Positions 9,693-18,564 of a DNA stretch of 64,000 nucleotides are shown one piece after another (position 1 is the stretch's first letter; each line of letters begins with the position of its first letter). Position numbers and translations under genes: made by a program. Source of the DNA: Woeseiaceae bacterium. GTDB lineage: Bacteria > Pseudomonadota > Gammaproteobacteria > Steroidobacterales > Woeseiaceae. Under the pieces are notes generated by a model. It saw only the letters and a program-made list of their open reading frames with translations, had not been told where the DNA came from and made no database searches. Where the stretch lies: positions 62,001 to 126,000 of the forward strand of contig JAJFKP010000030.1 in NCBI GenBank assembly GCA_021773135.1, in the 5' to 3' direction.

Positions 9693-9795
9693 CCCTGGCT
9701 GTAGCCCTCGTCAATTATGTAACAACCGCGACGATCAGGTGCGCTGGCCAGCGTATGATAGCCGCAGTCATTACGAGGAAAAGCACGCGAAAATA

Positions 9796-10779
9796 ATGGG
9801 CACTCCACTGAAAAGTACATCAATCCTGCTGTTGTACGCGTTGCTGCTGCTCACGCAACCGGCGCTGTCTGACGATCTTAACTGTCAATCTGTGATTGGC
9901 GCGGTAGAGATAGACGACAATATCGTCATTGCCGCACCCTGCACACTTAACGGCACCACCGTTGACGGGAATATCAAAATATTCAGCGGCGGTTCCCTGA
10001 CCGCGACCGGCGCTGTCATTGACGGCAACATCGAGGCGGATACCGCTGATTTCGTTGCAATCCTGGACTCCGAAGTGGACGGCAAGATAGAGCTTGAGTC
10101 CATGGTCGGCGATCTGAGCTACGTTCGAGACAGCCTGGTCGAGGGAAAACTGAAGTTAAAGGAAAACCGCTCCAGGATCGAAGTGCAGGGCAATTACATT
10201 GGCGATGATTTAGAAGTCGACAAAAACGTTGGCGGAGTATTCATTGGCGATAATATCGTCGAGGGCGACCTTGAATGTAAATCAAACAAGCCCGCTCCTG
10301 TTGGTGACAATAATTTTGTATCCGGCAAAACCAAGAATCAGTGTCGTGACCTGGAGGCGCCGGAAGTTGCGGAAGACCCGGAGCCGGGAAAGGAGCCCGT
10401 CGAACCTCCCGCCGATGCAGATCCTGTTGAGCCGCCTGAAGATCCCGCCGGTGAACCGCCTGCAGACACCGGGGAGCCGCCTGAAGATCCCGCCGGTGAA
10501 CCGCCTGCAGACACCGGAGAGCCAACTCAGGATTCAGGCGACGACGAACCGCCGGCTGAACCAGCGGCGCCGACAGATGATTCGGGCGACAATGGATCCC
10601 CGGTTAACGGTGGCACAGCGGCTGTTCCGCAGCCCACCAACCTGACACCGCCGGGCCAGCTGAATACCGGAACCGGCGGCGGCGGGTCAACGGGGTCGAC
10701 GCTAATTGCGCTGTTACTGGCCGCCTGTCTCATGCGTATGCGACGACGTGCAACGACGCAAACCCAGGTAGCGTTTTAG
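9796..10779 (+). CDS. exported polymer-forming-like protein with Pro/Glu repeats and a C-terminal sorting-type tail
   Basis: A 327-residue protein starting at ATG 9796 (GAGGAAAA about 13 bases upstream). It has four parts. A signal peptide ends near QPALSDD. Residues about 30-180 are a bactofilin-like beta-helical stretch with repeated VDGNIK, IDGNIEAD, VDGKIELES, VEGKLKL and VEGDLEC rungs. Residues about 190-275 are low-complexity Pro/Glu/Asp with a 15-residue repeat (EPPEDPAGEPPADTG) present twice. The C-terminus has a Gly-rich stretch, a hydrophobic helix LIALLLAACLM and a basic end RMRRR. That last part looks like a GlyGly-CTERM signal, processed by rhombosortase and linked to type II secretion in the known systems. 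I infer a surface-attached or secreted filament-like protein. No sortase is in the window. Confidence 0.7.
   Translation: MGTPLKSTSILLLYALLLLTQPALSDDLNCQSVIGAVEIDDNIVIAAPCTLNGTTVDGNIKIFSGGSLTATGAVIDGNIEADTADFVAILDSEVDGKIELESMVGDLSYVRDSLVEGKLKLKENRSRIEVQGNYIGDDLEVDKNVGGVFIGDNIVEGDLECKSNKPAPVGDNNFVSGKTKNQCRDLEAPEVAEDPEPGKEPVEPPADADPVEPPEDPAGEPPADTGEPPEDPAGEPPADTGEPTQDSGDDEPPAEPAAPTDDSGDNGSPVNGGTAAVPQPTNLTPPGQLNTGTGGGGSTGSTLIALLLAACLMRMRRRATTQTQVAF
10429..10518 (+). repeat. 45-bp direct tandem repeat, two copies
   Basis: Two adjacent, nearly identical 45-base units begin at 10429 and 10474. Each encodes the 15 residues EPPEDPAGEPPADTG inside the Pro/Glu-rich linker of the sorting-tail protein. 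The period is a multiple of three, so copy-number change would keep the frame. Diverged partial units flank them on both sides. Confidence 0.85.
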
Positions 10780-10797
10780 AACGCACGAATTCCCCGG

Positions 10798-11760
10798 TCA
10801 ATTTGCCGGCGCGAGGAAAATCATTTCTTCGTCTGCGATACGTAGCAACTCGGCGATGATGTCTTTTCGATCCGGCTCGATGTGCTGACCTTCCGTAATC
10901 CGCATCCGCTTCGGTCCGATCGCCGCTGCGTATAGCAGCTCTGTTTGTCCGGCTGGCGTCCGTTCGTCATCGCGTGCACCCACGATGAGCACGGGACGCG
11001 GTGCGACACCTGCTACATTCTTGCTCGTTTCAAGAACCGGTCCGTATGCAAGCCAGTGCAACACCACTGACACTGGATAATGCAGCGCTTTCGTGTCGAT
11101 CCGTCGTGCGATCTGCGCCTCCAGCCACAGTCGATTATCTGCAGCACCGTGAACCAGCATCATTCCTGCAATGCGCGAGTCACGTGCAGCGGCACTGGCC
11201 GCGAACGGCACGCCAAGACTGGCACCCACAACAATAATTCGCGAAGCGTCGGCCCACGCCTGTTGCACCAGCCAATCGACAATGAGCGACACCGCCGGCG
11301 TGGTGTCCAGAAATGCCCGCCGCGCCAAAGGAATAGTCTTCGCAATATTAAAAACACCGCGCACCTTGTCAGGGCCGTCATACGGATAGTCCACGCCGAT
11401 AACCACGCGCTGCCCGACCTCGCCAAACAGGTCAACGGCATCGCTACCGGTACGGTGTCCACCCAGGACCAGGAGTACTGGCAGCGGGGTACCCGCAGGC
11501 GTGCCACGAACAACACGAAACGACACCTGCAACCCGGACGAGGAAATCAGTTGCACCGATTCAGACCACCGCCCGGGCCCAGTAATCGCGGTCTCTGACA
11601 CTACAGATACGATGCGCCCTTGCCGGGCGTCGAACCATGCGTCGCGTGGCCGGCTGGATTCCCAGCGCAGCCAGCTGAGCGCCGCCGTCACAAGCAGGAC
11701 GACAAACAGCAGACCGTATTTAACGATTGAGCGCACCATCGCGATGCTCTTCATGTGCAT
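10798..11760 (-). CDS. membrane-anchored alpha/beta-hydrolase
   Basis: A 320-residue alpha/beta-hydrolase with an N-terminal hydrophobic anchor (YGLLFVVLLVTAALSWL), so it is probably tethered in the inner membrane and faces the periplasm. The triad is complete: Ser in VVGASLGVP (about residue 175), Asp in GARDDERTP and His in EGQHIEPDR. The order and spacing fit dienelactone-hydrolase or acyl-peptidase-like esterases; the substrate is unknown. Three in-frame ATGs lie close together (11760, 11754, 11736). The third has GAAGAG 7 bases upstream and may be the true start. Convergent with the sorting-tail protein gene. Confidence 0.8.
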   Translation of the reverse strand: MHMKSIAMVRSIVKYGLLFVVLLVTAALSWLRWESSRPRDAWFDARQGRIVSVVSETAITGPGRWSESVQLISSSGLQVSFRVVRGTPAGTPLPVLLVLGGHRTGSDAVDLFGEVGQRVVIGVDYPYDGPDKVRGVFNIAKTIPLARRAFLDTTPAVSLIVDWLVQQAWADASRIIVVGASLGVPFAASAAARDSRIAGMMLVHGAADNRLWLEAQIARRIDTKALHYPVSVVLHWLAYGPVLETSKNVAGVAPRPVLIVGARDDERTPAGQTELLYAAAIGPKRMRITEGQHIEPDRKDIIAELLRIADEEMIFLAPAN

Positions 11761-11830
11761 CTTCTATGCAAGCCGGCCAGAAGGAGGTTCACCGTCTCGT
11801 TAAACTGGCAGCGCTATCTGCGTTACCCGG

Positions 11831-12325
11831 CTACTGAACGGGTTCCACTATCCAGCGGCGGGGATCGTCGTTCCAGGTGAGCAGGCGAATACGCCATGCG
11901 TCGTCCTGGCGCAGCGCGACCATGACATAGTTCCCCTCAGGTATCGTGGTTCTTGTGCCATCATATTCCCACACCAGTCGGGCACGGCCGCGAACGACGC
12001 CCGTATCGCCGCTGACAAATATCTCGACCGCTTCCCTTTGCCATTGCGAAACAATTGTCGGCGCGTAGGCTGGATCGAACCAGAATTTCCTGATGGCTTC
12101 CTGGCCCTTGACGGGGGCGTCACCATGATGTGGTACCAGTGTCGCGTCTTCTGTAAACAGCGCCATCACCCGATCGGCGTCCCCTGCGATCCACTCTGTC
12201 GCATAGGCCCGGTCCAGCGCTTGTAGCTTCGCCACATCAGCTTCTTCGTCCGCCAGTGCCGGGAAACTGACCGCAATTCTGAGCACGATGGCCGCTATGA
12301 TTGCGATTCTCATGCGCTCAGTCAC
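11831..12325 (-). CDS. exported DUF4440 / SnoaL-like (NTF2-fold) protein
   Basis: A 164-residue protein with a signal peptide (IAIIAAIVLRIAVSFPALA) and a single NTF2-like domain of the DUF4440/SnoaL type: the helix LQALDRAYATEWIAGDADRVMALFTEDATLVPHHG, GQEAIRKFWF, and the closing strands GRARLVWEYDG, EGNYVMVALRQDDAWRIRLLTWNDD. Such domains bind small ligands or act as isomerase-like enzymes; here the role is unknown. Its start overlaps the end of the upstream M20 peptidase by 8 bases, a translational-coupling arrangement, so a link to peptide or amide breakdown is likely. Confidence 0.8.
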   Translation of the reverse strand: MTERMRIAIIAAIVLRIAVSFPALADEEADVAKLQALDRAYATEWIAGDADRVMALFTEDATLVPHHGDAPVKGQEAIRKFWFDPAYAPTIVSQWQREAVEIFVSGDTGVVRGRARLVWEYDGTRTTIPEGNYVMVALRQDDAWRIRLLTWNDDPRRWIVEPVQ

Positions 12326-13712
12326 CGGCCAGTTCTTTGATAATAATCGTCCAGTGGTCCAGCGCGTCGTAGAACGCCTTGATCGGCACTCTTTCGTTCA
12401 GGCCGTGCGCAAACATTTCGTCCGGGTTCATGAAAATGCCGCTGACCGCCCAGGTCGGGATGCCGGCTTTGCGAAAATGCATGCCGTCGGTGCCACCCGA
12501 TTCCATGTAGGCGATTAACCTGACGTCCGGATAGCGTTTGTGAACTGCCGCACTGACCGCCGCACGAACGTCTTCGCGTAACTCAGAAATCGGACTCTCG
12601 GTTGGCGCATAAATTTCCTTGAACTCTATTGCCTCGTTGCCGATTGCCTGTTGCAGCGCCTGATGAACTTCCGCTACTGGCACACCCGGAAATACCCTGC
12701 AATTGACCGTTGCGGTGGCAGACTGCGGCAGCGCGTTCTCGGCGTGACCCCCTCGCAGCATGGTGACTACACAGGTCGTGCGCGTGGTGCCGACATATGA
12801 TGACTCTATTGCCAGTCGTTCTGACGCCGCCTTGTCTTCCGGATTTTTAGCAAAGCGCGTCATTGCCGCACCCAGTTCACCGCCCAACTGCGATCCTGTT
12901 TCTTCGAAAAACTCTCGCGTCATGTCACTCCAGCGCACCGGAAACTTGAGTTCCTGGATCCGGGTTATTGCCTGCGCGAGATCATAGATAGCGTTATCCG
13001 GCCGCGGTCGGGAACTGTGTCCACCGGGGTTACGTACCGTCAACTCCCAGGTGACATAGGTTTTTTCGGCGGCTTGCAGCAGATAGACCAGCGGGTCTCC
13101 GGCATCACTCAGGTCGCCGCCGCCGGCATCAGAATTCAGCGCAAATTCTGCTGCGGCGAGATCTTCCCGCTCATAGGCCAGCATGCGTGTGCTGTTCATC
13201 GTGCTCTCTTCGTCGCCGCTAAATACGATAATCAGATCTCGATTGGGAACAAAACCCTCTTTCTGCAGACGAACAAAAGTCGACGTTAAGTGCGCCACCC
13301 CGAACTTGTTGTCGATAGAGCCGCGAGCATAGAAATATTTGTCATCCTGCGTCAGTTCGAACGGGGGTCGTTCCCAGTCCTGTGGCAATGCCTCGACAAC
13401 GTCCATGTGTCCCAGCAACAGTATTGGTGCGTCGCCCGAAGAATTATCACCACGATACCTGGCGACAAGCGCAGCAGTATCACCAACCGGAATAATTTCA
13501 ATATCTTCTGCAGGAAAACCCGCCGCACGCAGTTCACCGGCCAGGTAGTTCGCTATCTCCGGCACGTTGCCAAGATTCTTGGAAGATTCCACGCCGATAA
13601 TTCGGCTGTAGATCTCCAGGGTCTTGCGGGCGTGTTCGGAATTCCTGTCCTGTGCTGATACTGCAGTTGTCAGCGTCAGCAAAATGGCAATCAATACCGT
13701 TGTTCTTTGCAT
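12318..13712 (-). CDS. exported M20-family metallopeptidase
   Basis: Zinc exopeptidase of family M20, 464 residues, with a signal peptide (MQRTTVLIAILLTLTTAVSAQ). The metal-site motifs are intact: LLLGHMDVVE (His and Asp), YARGSIDNKFG (bridging Asp), FSGDEESTM (catalytic Glu plus ligand Glu), NSDAGGG (Asp) and the C-terminal MFAHGLNER (His). The dimerisation domain begins around residue 215 (NPGGHSSRP). Members release amino acids from peptides or acylated amino acids; the substrate is not readable. It is the first gene of a pair with the DUF4440 protein. Confidence 0.88.
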   Translation of the reverse strand: MQRTTVLIAILLTLTTAVSAQDRNSEHARKTLEIYSRIIGVESSKNLGNVPEIANYLAGELRAAGFPAEDIEIIPVGDTAALVARYRGDNSSGDAPILLLGHMDVVEALPQDWERPPFELTQDDKYFYARGSIDNKFGVAHLTSTFVRLQKEGFVPNRDLIIVFSGDEESTMNSTRMLAYEREDLAAAEFALNSDAGGGDLSDAGDPLVYLLQAAEKTYVTWELTVRNPGGHSSRPRPDNAIYDLAQAITRIQELKFPVRWSDMTREFFEETGSQLGGELGAAMTRFAKNPEDKAASERLAIESSYVGTTRTTCVVTMLRGGHAENALPQSATATVNCRVFPGVPVAEVHQALQQAIGNEAIEFKEIYAPTESPISELREDVRAAVSAAVHKRYPDVRLIAYMESGGTDGMHFRKAGIPTWAVSGIFMNPDEMFAHGLNERVPIKAFYDALDHWTIIIKELAGD

Positions 13713-13746
13713 GGCATGCCCTCGGCGGTCGATAGGCCAATATTAT

Positions 13747-13760
13747 GCGGAAAATTCCGC
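13747..13760. promoter_or_regulatory. 14-bp perfect palindrome in the divergent intergenic region
   Basis: GCGGAAAATTCCGC reads identically on both strands and sits 35 bases upstream of the M20 peptidase start. It is in the 235-base gap between that gene and the divergently oriented FG-GAP lipoprotein gene. It could be an operator for a dimeric regulator. No regulator is encoded next to it and no second copy was noticed, so this is tentative. Further right in the gap, TGTAC occurs twice 15 bases apart (around 13899-13914). Confidence 0.3.
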
Positions 13761-13947
13761 TACGTCATGGTGATTGTTCCCGCAACGCAGCGACTCGTGA
13801 CAGAACCGGAGAAAGCGTGATGCCAGTAAGCAAGCGACCTTCAGAACGACTCCAAAGATGAGATCTGCTGCCCTTAACCGGGGACACGTTGTCGCCTGTA
13901 CATAGCGTCTGTACGTGTGCGATCCTGACAGCATAATAAGATCAAAG

Positions 13948-15849
13948 ATGGTGGCGAGAATGACGCGACTGGTGTGCTTGATTGCATTTCTGGTACTTGC
14001 TGCATGCGGCGGCGGATCGGATAGTCAACCTTCCCAGGCGGCAAGCGCGCCTCCTCCGGTTACGCCTCCAGCACCTCCTCCACCTCCTCCGCCTCCTCCA
14101 CCACCACCTCCTCCGCCACCGCCACCGCCACCGCCACCGGCGCCTGTCGTTAATGTCGACGCAAGCGTCAAGACCATTCTGTTCAAATGGCCGGAAGTGG
14201 CTGGCGCCACTCACTACAAACTGCTCGAAAATGTTGACGGGCATTCGGGTTTCTCTCAGGTCGGTGCTGACATACCGGCCGGTATCACATCAACTTCGAT
14301 AGACATTCCGGTTCACAAGCATGATTTCGCGAACGCGCTATATGTCGTTGAGGCCTGTAATGCCACCGGCTGTACAGGTTCGACAGAAGCCAGCACGATG
14401 GCTCGCGACCTGGATGCGATAGGCTATTTCAAGGCGTCCAATCCCGACCCGGAGGATCTTTTCGGATCTGTACTCGCACTTAGCGCCGACGGCAGAACAA
14501 TGGCCGTGGGTTCGGCCAGGGAAGACAGCATCGCAACCGGCCTGAATGGCGACCAGACAGACAATTCTGCAAGCGAGTCGGGCGCAGTGTATGTATTCAG
14601 GCTGGATAGCTCCGGCTGGCAGCAGGAGGCCTATCTAAAAGCCAGCAACGCGCAAGATGGAGATCGGTTCGGTGCAGCACTGGCTCTAAGCGCCGACGGA
14701 AACACGCTGGTAGTCGGCGCTCCCCTGGAGGACAGTAATGCGACCGGGATAGACGGCGATCAGTCCGATAATTCATCAGAGGATACTGGTGCTGCGTATA
14801 TTTTTGAATTCGATGGTTCAACCTGGGTACAGGAATACTATGTGAAGGCAACGCTCCTTCCCGACATGTATGACGACCTGGATGAAAACGAATTCGGTTC
14901 CGCCGTCGCGCTGGATGCATCTGCAAATGTATTGGCAATAGGTGCGCCTTTCGAATCCTCAAACGGATTCGGTGTCGACCCCTGTCCTTGTCTGAGTTGG
15001 GCTGACAATCATGGTGCGATCTATTTGTTTGAGCGAAATGGTACGTCCTGGGAACATCGCGCACTATTGAAAGGCGGGGCCTACGAAGATTCCGAGTTTG
15101 GCTTGTCTATCAAATTTAGCGCCGATGGGACCGCTCTCGCCGCCGGCGCGAAAGGACACCAGCAGGAAGCAGAATTCACTTACGTTTATCGCAACAGCAT
15201 GACCGGTTGGGTAGAGGAAGCTGTGTTGATGGGTTCGGACGTGCGGGTAGCCCGGGATGCACGCAACGATGAGTTCGGCGCATCAATTAGTCTGAACGCG
15301 GACGGCACTACACTGGCCGTCGGTGCGCCTGGCGATATGAGCAGTACAATCGAAATCAACGGAGATCGGAGTGACGACTCGCGTCGGGACGTTGGCGCGG
15401 TCCATCTGTATCAGTTTGATGGCTCAACCTGGACGCAGCGGGCCTACCTGAAGGCATCGACAGTATCCGGCGGCTTGCCATCACAATTTGACGAAGCAAA
15501 TTTCGGCTGGGACGTTGTGCTCGATGCGGACGGAAAATTCCTCGCCGTAGGCGCTCCCGGAGTAAACAGCGGCGATTCAGGCGTCGACGCGGATCAGAAC
15601 GACTACTCCGCGGAGAGCGCGGGGGCCGTATTCCTCTTCAATTTTGACGGCACCGATTGGTCGCGTGGCGCATTTATCAAAGCGTCAAATTCAGACGCAG
15701 GCGACAGATTCGGCACATCCGTGCAGATCAGTGGCGACGGTGCAACGATGGCCGTTGGTGCGCCAGGCGAGGACAGCGCCGATGCCGACATCGGCGGTAA
15801 TCAGAACGATAATTCTGCTACCAATGCCGGCGCCGTCTATATCTATTGA
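13948..15849 (+). CDS. FG-GAP repeat lipoprotein with polyproline linker
   Basis: A lipoprotein (lipobox LAAC, then GGGSDS) of about 633 residues. After a Pro-rich linker that includes 22 consecutive prolines, residues about 75-155 form a fibronectin III-like domain (KTILFKWPEVAGATHYKLLE, ALYVVEACNATGCTG). From about residue 160 to the end I count seven FG-GAP-type repeats, each with a FG...LSADG...VGAP core, a calcium-loop-like D/N-rich segment (for example NGDQTDNSA, DGDQSDNSS) and an AVYVF...W strand. The last repeat stops at AVYIY, so the W strand at the start of the array could close a seven-bladed propeller. Likely outer-membrane or surface adhesion or ligand binding. The start could also be ATG 13960, four codons in. 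The gene stands alone. Confidence 0.82.
   Translation: MVARMTRLVCLIAFLVLAACGGGSDSQPSQAASAPPPVTPPAPPPPPPPPPPPPPPPPPPPPPPAPVVNVDASVKTILFKWPEVAGATHYKLLENVDGHSGFSQVGADIPAGITSTSIDIPVHKHDFANALYVVEACNATGCTGSTEASTMARDLDAIGYFKASNPDPEDLFGSVLALSADGRTMAVGSAREDSIATGLNGDQTDNSASESGAVYVFRLDSSGWQQEAYLKASNAQDGDRFGAALALSADGNTLVVGAPLEDSNATGIDGDQSDNSSEDTGAAYIFEFDGSTWVQEYYVKATLLPDMYDDLDENEFGSAVALDASANVLAIGAPFESSNGFGVDPCPCLSWADNHGAIYLFERNGTSWEHRALLKGGAYEDSEFGLSIKFSADGTALAAGAKGHQQEAEFTYVYRNSMTGWVEEAVLMGSDVRVARDARNDEFGASISLNADGTTLAVGAPGDMSSTIEINGDRSDDSRRDVGAVHLYQFDGSTWTQRAYLKASTVSGGLPSQFDEANFGWDVVLDADGKFLAVGAPGVNSGDSGVDADQNDYSAESAGAVFLFNFDGTDWSRGAFIKASNSDAGDRFGTSVQISGDGATMAVGAPGEDSADADIGGNQNDNSATNAGAVYIY
14074..14139 (+). 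repeat. polyproline-coding low-complexity tract
   Basis: Twenty-two consecutive CCN codons, a run of CCT/CCA/CCG triplets ending in a CCACCG alternation, encode the polyproline part of the FG-GAP lipoprotein linker. Such runs stall ribosomes unless elongation factor P is present, so translation of this lipoprotein should depend on EF-P. The triplet repetition is prone to slippage. Confidence 0.9.
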
Positions 15850-15898
15850 TACACCGAAAACGTTTCCGTCGAAAGATCCGACGTGAATGAAGAATAAT

Positions 15899-16774
15899 CT
15901 AGTTGCCCGCCATGTCTGCATACGCGGCGGACAGCAACGAATCGGCGCTGCCAATGCGGCCTTCACCGTTCCAGCGTTCATCGTATTCGGCGGTCAGTCC
16001 GGCAGCCTGGATTTCCTGCAGTGATTTGCCATCACGGATTGCAGCGGCAACACGATCACGAATAACGACCAGCATATCTCTTACCGCCCTGACGTCGTCA
16101 ACGTCGGAGACTACGCCATGCCCCGGTACGATTTTTGTGTTCTCGTCGGAAACGTCCAACAGCACGTTGTGTGCTTCGATGGTGCCCAGAAAACTGCCGC
16201 CATTACTCGTATCGACGTAGGCGTAGGTTGTCGTTCTGTAGACGTCACCGGTATGCACCACGTTGGATCCCTCGAATTTGACAAAGACGTCGCCGTTCGT
16301 ATGCGCGCTGGGGACTTTGAACACGTGCACCGTTTCGCCATTAATGTGAAACGAAATATTGTCGTTAAACGTGATCAGCGGCGGCATCTCGTCGTAGCCC
16401 GCGGCGGCCATCTGGCTACGCACATTGTCGTGGCCGAATATTGTTGTTCCCAGTTTGCCGAAATTTTCGTTACCGCCGGTGTGATCGGGATGCATATGGG
16501 TATTGACCAGGAAGCGAAGTTCACCGTCTGAGACGGTGCGGATAGCGGCCACGATTTTTTCCGTAAGTGGCGCATACTGATCGTCGATAAGGAAAACACC
16601 GTCTGCGCCCGTAAACAGCCCGATATTGCCGCCCATGCCCTCGATATAGCTGACGTTGCCTGCCACCGGGTGCACCTTCATTTCAACACTGTCAAAATCC
16701 TGTGCCAGCGCACTCCCTGCGAGCAGGGACAGAATCGTTGCCGCTGCAGCGGCTGATTGGCGAACATTGCGCAT
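15899..16774 (-). CDS. exported MBL-fold metallo-hydrolase (B3-like)
   Basis: Metallo-beta-lactamase-fold hydrolase of 291 residues with a signal peptide (AAAAATILSLLAGSALAQ). The zinc motif NTHMHPDHTGGNENF (HxHxDH, about residues 93-98) is intact, as are the later ligand motifs SAHTNGDVFV, VVHTGDVY and VPGHGVV. This is the broad periplasmic MBL group that includes quinoprotein-relay-type and subclass B3-like enzymes. A true beta-lactamase function is possible but not supported by anything specific. It is paralogous in layout to the MBL gene at 32633. Divergent from the M20 amidohydrolase at 16917, with 142 bases between the starts. Confidence 0.85.
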   Translation of the reverse strand: MRNVRQSAAAAATILSLLAGSALAQDFDSVEMKVHPVAGNVSYIEGMGGNIGLFTGADGVFLIDDQYAPLTEKIVAAIRTVSDGELRFLVNTHMHPDHTGGNENFGKLGTTIFGHDNVRSQMAAAGYDEMPPLITFNDNISFHINGETVHVFKVPSAHTNGDVFVKFEGSNVVHTGDVYRTTTYAYVDTSNGGSFLGTIEAHNVLLDVSDENTKIVPGHGVVSDVDDVRAVRDMLVVIRDRVAAAIRDGKSLQEIQAAGLTAEYDERWNGEGRIGSADSLLSAAYADMAGN

Positions 16775-16916
16775 CGTAGTTTCCCTCGTAATTATTGTTC
16801 GGTGGGTCTGTCCGGCTGAGCGTAGCGCAATCGGCGGCAGGGCACCAATCGTCGCTCAGCTGCGTTATTATGAGTCTCGTTCCAGAGAGAACGCAACCTA
16901 TCTTCAGGGGGATACT

Positions 16917-18530
16917 ATGACGCGGATGACCGCCATCGCCGCCATTGCACTGGCGCTTACCAGCACCGCTACGCTTGCCCAGGACGAGCCCATTGACGTT
17001 GACGGTCCGCCACCAAAGCTTAACGGATTGAAAGCCGAGGCAGCCGAGATTGTCACTGACAAACAAAAATTGACCCAGGAAATTGTCGACAGCCTGTTTT
17101 CGTTTTCCGAACTCGGCTTCCAGGAATTCGAAACACAACGCTACCTGACGGAAATTCTCGAGGCGAACGGTTTTACCGTCGAACACGGCGTGTCCGGCAT
17201 ACCCAGTTCGTGGTGGGCTACCTGGGGCAGCGGTAAACCCGTCATTGCCCTGGGCTCGGATGTAGACGGCATTCCCAAAGCATCGCAGACACCCGGTGTC
17301 GCCTATCGCAAACCGCTCGTCGAAGGAGCACCGGGACACGGCGAGGGCCATAATTCCGGTCAGGCCGTCAATATCACGGCAGCGCTGGCAGTCAAAGAGC
17401 TCATGGAACGTGACAACCTGCCGGGTACGATCGTGCTGTGGCCCGGCATTGCCGAGGAACTTGTTGCAACCAAGGCCTGGTTCGCACGCGACGGGCGCTA
17501 TGACGATGTCGATGCGGTCCTGTTCACGCACGTTTCCGACTCGATGGCCGTGAGCTGGGGGCAGGCAACCGGGACCGGCCTGGTATCGGTGGAATATACT
17601 TTTGACGGCGTTGCCGCGCACGGCGCCGGCGATCCCTGGAAAGGTAAAAGTGCGCTGGACGCTGTCGAATTGACCAACATTGCCTGGAATTTCCGCCGCG
17701 AGCATTTGCATCCATTGCAGCGCTCGCACTACGTCATCGTAGACGGCGGTGATCAGCCCAATGTCGTGCCGTCGAAAGCGTCGGTATGGTATTTCGTCAG
17801 AGAAATGACGGCCGAAAAAATACGTGAAAATTTCGGCATTCTGCAAACAATCGCTGAAGGGGCCGCAATGATGACTGACACCACGGTCTCACGAAGAATA
17901 ATTGGGGCCGCTTATCCACGCCACTTTAACAAGCCCATCGCCGAGGCGATGTACGAAAATATTCGGTCTGTTGGCATGCCGGAATGGTCGGAAGATGACC
18001 AAGCGTTTGCCAAAGCGTTTCAGGAATACATGGAGGCCGAAGAAGTTACCGGACTTAAAACTGAAATCGAGGCACTTGGCGCGCCGCTCGAAGAACCGAA
18101 GTCCGGCGGCTCAGACGATATCGGCGACGTCTCATGGAATGTACCGACAGTGACGCTGCGTTTTCCGTCGAACATTGATGGCAGCACCGGCCATCATTGG
18201 TCAAGCGCAAACGCCATGGCAACGCCGATCGCGCACAAAGGTGCAACGGCTGGCGCCAAAGTGGTGGCCGCAACGATGCTTGACCTGATCCAGCAGGAGT
18301 CGCTGGTAGAGGACGCGTGGACCTATTTCCGCGACGAACAAAGCGCCAACGAAACCTATGTACCTTTCATTAGCGATACCGATGAACCGGCAATCGAGAA
18401 AAACGCAGAAATCATGTCACTCTACAAGGATCGCTTGAAAGACTTTTACTATGATCCATCGAAATACGAGACTTACCTGGAACAACTGGGCGTGGACTAC
18501 CCGCAACTAAAAGATCCGGACGCCGAATAA
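16917..18530 (+). CDS. exported M20 amidohydrolase, AbgB-like
   Basis: M20-family amidohydrolase of 537 residues. The ATG at 16917 has AGGGGG 6 bases upstream and starts a signal peptide (MTAIAAIALALTSTATLAQ). The sequence follows the p-aminobenzoyl-glutamate hydrolase subunit B pattern: SFSELGFQEFETQ, ALGSDVDGIP, GEGHNSGQAVN (the His/Asn region of the metal site), WPGIAEEL (Glu pair), THVSDSMAVSW, and the lid domain beginning at VEYTFDGVAAHGAGDPWKGKSALDA. The C-terminal GDVSWNVPTVTLRFP and STGHHWSSANAMATPIAHKG are typical of this subgroup. It probably hydrolyses an N-acyl or N-aroyl amino acid. It is followed 34 bases later by an exported arginase-like protein, so the pair may strip an acyl group and then process the released amine compound. 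Confidence 0.85.
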   Translation: MTRMTAIAAIALALTSTATLAQDEPIDVDGPPPKLNGLKAEAAEIVTDKQKLTQEIVDSLFSFSELGFQEFETQRYLTEILEANGFTVEHGVSGIPSSWWATWGSGKPVIALGSDVDGIPKASQTPGVAYRKPLVEGAPGHGEGHNSGQAVNITAALAVKELMERDNLPGTIVLWPGIAEELVATKAWFARDGRYDDVDAVLFTHVSDSMAVSWGQATGTGLVSVEYTFDGVAAHGAGDPWKGKSALDAVELTNIAWNFRREHLHPLQRSHYVIVDGGDQPNVVPSKASVWYFVREMTAEKIRENFGILQTIAEGAAMMTDTTVSRRIIGAAYPRHFNKPIAEAMYENIRSVGMPEWSEDDQAFAKAFQEYMEAEEVTGLKTEIEALGAPLEEPKSGGSDDIGDVSWNVPTVTLRFPSNIDGSTGHHWSSANAMATPIAHKGATAGAKVVAATMLDLIQQESLVEDAWTYFRDEQSANETYVPFISDTDEPAIEKNAEIMSLYKDRLKDFYYDPSKYETYLEQLGVDYPQLKDPDAE

Positions 18531-18564
18531 CAACGGCGCCAGACTGCAATGAGAGGATTCATCC

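Noticed and set aside
10429-10518. CRISPR-like repeats
   Set aside because: Tandem 45-base units have no spacers and translate in frame as a Pro/Glu linker.
14074-14139. Possible minus-strand glycine-rich protein
   Set aside because: The glycine run is only the reverse complement of the polyproline tract of the FG-GAP lipoprotein.
15899-16774. Resistance beta-lactamase
   Set aside because: The MBL motif is present, but the family is broad and no subclass-specific residues could be verified; called only as an MBL-fold hydrolase.
16692-17846. Minus-strand open frame of 384 codons
   Set aside because: Antisense to the AbgB-like M20 gene; it has no family signature and no plausible start site.
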